NCBI GenBank assembly: GCA_947371645.1
Contig: CANBQJ010000178.1
Span: forward strand, 1 to 7,556
Length of the DNA: 7,556 nt
Source: Burkholderiales bacterium
GTDB taxonomy: Bacteria; Pseudomonadota; Gammaproteobacteria; Burkholderiales; Burkholderiaceae
Direction of reading: 5' to 3'
Shown here: piece after piece, positions 6,523 through 7,556 of the stretch
How positions within the stretch are numbered: position 1 is the stretch's first letter
Layout of the letters: every line of letters begins with the position of its first letter
The notes under the pieces: model-generated
Databases searched by the model: none
What the model was told of the DNA's origin: nothing
The model's input: the letters and a program-made list of their open reading frames with translations, nothing else
Position numbers and translations under genes: made by a program

Positions 6523-7337
6523 GACGGGGCTCCGGTTGGTGGGCGGCTGGCGGGTTGCGCACCCGACAGCAGGCGGCGCCAGATGGCCTGGCCCATCTGG
6601 TCATAAGCCTGCACGACCTGGGTGAAGGCTCGGCGCGCGGACACGTCCACCAGGGGCCCGGGCAACAAGGGGTCGAAGACCAGCTGGCGGATGGCTTCGC
6701 TGCCCAGCAAAAAGGACTCGCGGGCGGCCACGTCCAGGTCGAGCTGCTCGGCGCGCTGCATCCACTGCGCCAGCTTCTGCCGGGTGGCTTCGTAGCTGGC
6801 GTTCAGGGCGGGGCCGTCCCACAGTTGCCGCGCGGCCTGCTCGCGGCGGGCGTCCAGGTCTCTGGCGGCGAACACGGGTGCGCCGTCGTCCAGACCCAGC
6901 CTGAGCAGGCGTTCGCGCACGGCCGCGGCGTGGCCCAGCAGGTTGTCGGGGCGCAGGTAGAGCGAGGGCTCCAGCGCCCGAAAGCCGACCAGGGCCAGGG
7001 CGCGTTCGCGGGCATGCAGGGCGGCACGGTCGCTGCGGCCCAGGGCACCGGTGCTGACCATGAGCCAGCCGCCATCCCAATCGCAGACCCGGGCTTCGGC
7101 GGCCTGCCAGCGGGAGAGGTCGTCGGCCAGGGGTGCCGCCTGGGGCCCCAGGGCGTAGCTGCCCCGCCCGGCGGCTTCGACCATGCCGGCGGCAGACAGG
7201 CGAACCAGCGCCACCCGCACGCTGTTTTCGCTCATGCCGAACACGGCGCAGGCGGCCGTGGCCTCTTTGGTGCTCAAAGGGGCGCCATCGGCGGCCAGCA
7301 GCAGCTTGAGGATCAGGCTTTTGGGTTGAAGTGGCAT
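6510..7337 (-). CDS. PaaX-family transcriptional regulator
   Basis: The 275-residue protein resembles PaaX, the repressor of phenylacetate degradation that is released by phenylacetyl-CoA. An N-terminal winged helix-turn-helix covers about residues 1-70, with the recognition region SENSVRVALVRLSAAGMV at 36-53. The middle contains CDWDGGWLMVS, matching the W.G.W..V block of the family. The C-terminal domain contains SEAIRQLVFDPLLPGPL, also typical. The length is somewhat under the approximately 300 residues of enteric PaaX. No phenylacetate genes are visible. Its partner is a fatty acid desaturase, so a fatty acyl-CoA effector is a reasonable inference by analogy with PaaX. I chose ATG 7337; TTG 7349 is an in-frame alternative. 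No Shine-Dalgarno precedes either. A promoter with an internal palindrome sits just upstream, consistent with autorepression. Confidence 0.85.
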   Translation of the reverse strand: MPLQPKSLILKLLLAADGAPLSTKEATAACAVFGMSENSVRVALVRLSAAGMVEAAGRGSYALGPQAAPLADDLSRWQAAEARVCDWDGGWLMVSTGALGRSDRAALHARERALALVGFRALEPSLYLRPDNLLGHAAAVRERLLRLGLDDGAPVFAARDLDARREQAARQLWDGPALNASYEATRQKLAQWMQRAEQLDLDVAARESFLLGSEAIRQLVFDPLLPGPLVDVSARRAFTQVVQAYDQMGQAIWRRLLSGAQPASRPPTGAPSWTH

Positions 7338-7339
7338 GG

Positions 7340-7350
7340 CTTGTGACAAG
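7340..7350. promoter_or_regulatory. Small dyad CTTGTGACAAG in the regulator leader
   Basis: Perfect 5-bp arms around a single central base lie 2 bp upstream of the regulator's ATG, inside the predicted 5' untranslated region. It may be a second operator half or may affect translation initiation. The arms are short, so chance is possible. Confidence 0.3.
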
Positions 7351-7362
7351 TTTTGTTAAAGC

Positions 7363-7392
7363 ATCTTATTTCTTGAAACATTTCAACGTCAA
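7363..7392 (-). promoter_or_regulatory. Predicted sigma-70 promoter for the regulator-desaturase operon
   Basis: Read on the minus strand, TTGACG (7392-7387) matches the -35 consensus at 5 of 6 positions, and TAAGAT (7368-7363) matches the -10 consensus at 4 of 6, with an 18-bp spacer. The expected start is near 7356, giving a leader of about 20 nt to ATG 7337. The local AT-richness contrasts with the surrounding GC-rich coding DNA. Confidence 0.55.
7373..7386. promoter_or_regulatory. 14-bp palindromic operator candidate TTGAAA-CA-TTTCAA
   Basis: A dyad with perfect 6-bp arms separated by 2 bp lies wholly inside the spacer between the predicted -35 and -10 boxes. A protein bound there would block RNA polymerase. 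The regulator encoded immediately downstream is the obvious candidate ligand, giving negative autoregulation of the regulator and desaturase. The site does not match the PaaX operators that I recall. Confidence 0.55.
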
Positions 7393-7432
7393 GCATATTT
7401 TGACTTACTGGGTAATGTTGGGTGTCAGCCTG

Positions 7433-7446
7433 TTTGCCCGGGCAAA
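7433..7446. repeat. 14-bp perfect palindrome TTTGCCCGGGCAAA
   Basis: The dyad has no spacer and so would not fold well as an RNA hairpin. It overlaps the first A residues of the T-run (minus strand) of the adjacent terminator, so part of the symmetry may be incidental. A protein-binding site upstream of the regulator promoter is possible. Confidence 0.3.
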
Positions 7447-7466
7447 AAAAATGGCCCCGAAGGGCC
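7444..7466 (-). terminator. Intrinsic terminator with UUCG loop for the right-edge gene
   Basis: On the minus strand GGCCC, loop TTCG, GGGCC is followed by A and then eight T residues (the A-run 7444-7451 on the plus strand). The C(UUCG)G closing gives an extra-stable tetraloop. It lies about 20 bp downstream of the stop of the minus-strand gene that enters from the right edge, so it should insulate that gene from the regulator operon. Confidence 0.85.
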
Positions 7467-7487
7467 GTTGGTGGTGCGCGCGCCCCG

Positions 7488-7556
7488 TCAGCGGGGCAGG
7501 CCACGCAAGGGCCGGAGCAAGTCGCTCAGGCCGTTGTGGTCGATTTCGTGCATCAG
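7488..7556 (-). CDS. C-terminal end of an unidentified protein (runs off the right edge)
   Basis: A minus-strand frame enters at 7556 and ends at TGA 7490-7488. The last 22 residues include EIDHNGLSDLLRPLRGLPR. The frame is too short to assign to a family. It is supported as coding by the strong intrinsic terminator just downstream on the same strand and by the plausible high-GC codon choice. A GCCCCGTCAGCGGGGC hairpin overlaps its stop codon (7482-7497). Confidence 0.6.
   Translation of the reverse strand: MMHEIDHNGLSDLLRPLRGLPR

Noticed and set aside
5629..6606. 325-codon plus-strand open frame opposite the desaturase
   Set aside because: It is a typical high-GC antisense shadow, rich in Gly, Gln, Val and His, while the opposite strand encodes all three histidine boxes of the desaturase.
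6555..7346. 263-codon plus-strand open frame opposite the PaaX-like gene
   Set aside because: Gly/Gln-rich antisense shadow of a recognised regulator.
1..7556. tRNA, rRNA or riboswitch
   Set aside because: I saw no cloverleaf, conserved rRNA segment or known aptamer core in any intergenic region.

Overview
The window looks like chromosomal DNA of a high-GC betaproteobacterium, probably Burkholderiales. This rests on the codon usage of the right two thirds, the style of the diguanylate cyclase and PaaX-like proteins, and a short lysine-rich protein (44 aa, beginning MPKGQRNSKEAKKPKK) of a type common in that order. That assignment is recognition from memory, not a search.

Left part (1-1130): base composition is near 50% GC at the left edge, unlike the GC-rich right side. 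Positions 1-526 hold the first 175 codons of a minus-strand gene that runs off the left edge. Its protein resembles the TniQ/TnsD target-selection family of Tn7-like and Tn5053-like transposons. Just upstream, at 543-753, are five copies of a roughly 20-bp motif (core TTTTGARAC) in two orientations, including a large imperfect inverted repeat at 655-709. Together these suggest the edge or remnant of a transposon with a Tn7/Tni-type transposition module. From about 755 to 1130 I see no supportable gene.

Centre (1155-3740): one long plus-strand gene encodes an internally duplicated membrane diguanylate cyclase with the order 6TM-GGDEF-6TM-GGDEF. Both catalytic domains look intact. Converging on it is a minus-strand hydratase/decarboxylase of the fumarylacetoacetate hydrolase superfamily. 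A glutathione S-transferase starts divergently, 23 bp from the hydratase start.

Right part (5284-7556): a 44-residue basic protein is followed by a regulator-enzyme pair on the minus strand. A PaaX-family repressor overlaps a three-histidine-box membrane fatty acid desaturase by 13 bp. The promoter in front of the regulator carries a perfect 14-bp palindrome between its -35 and -10 boxes, which suggests autoregulated control of membrane lipid desaturation. A UUCG-loop intrinsic terminator separates this pair from the gene at the right edge, of which only the last 22 residues are visible.

The most unusual items are the duplicated cyclase, whose layout parallels mammalian membrane adenylyl cyclases, and the TniQ-like gene with its repeat array.
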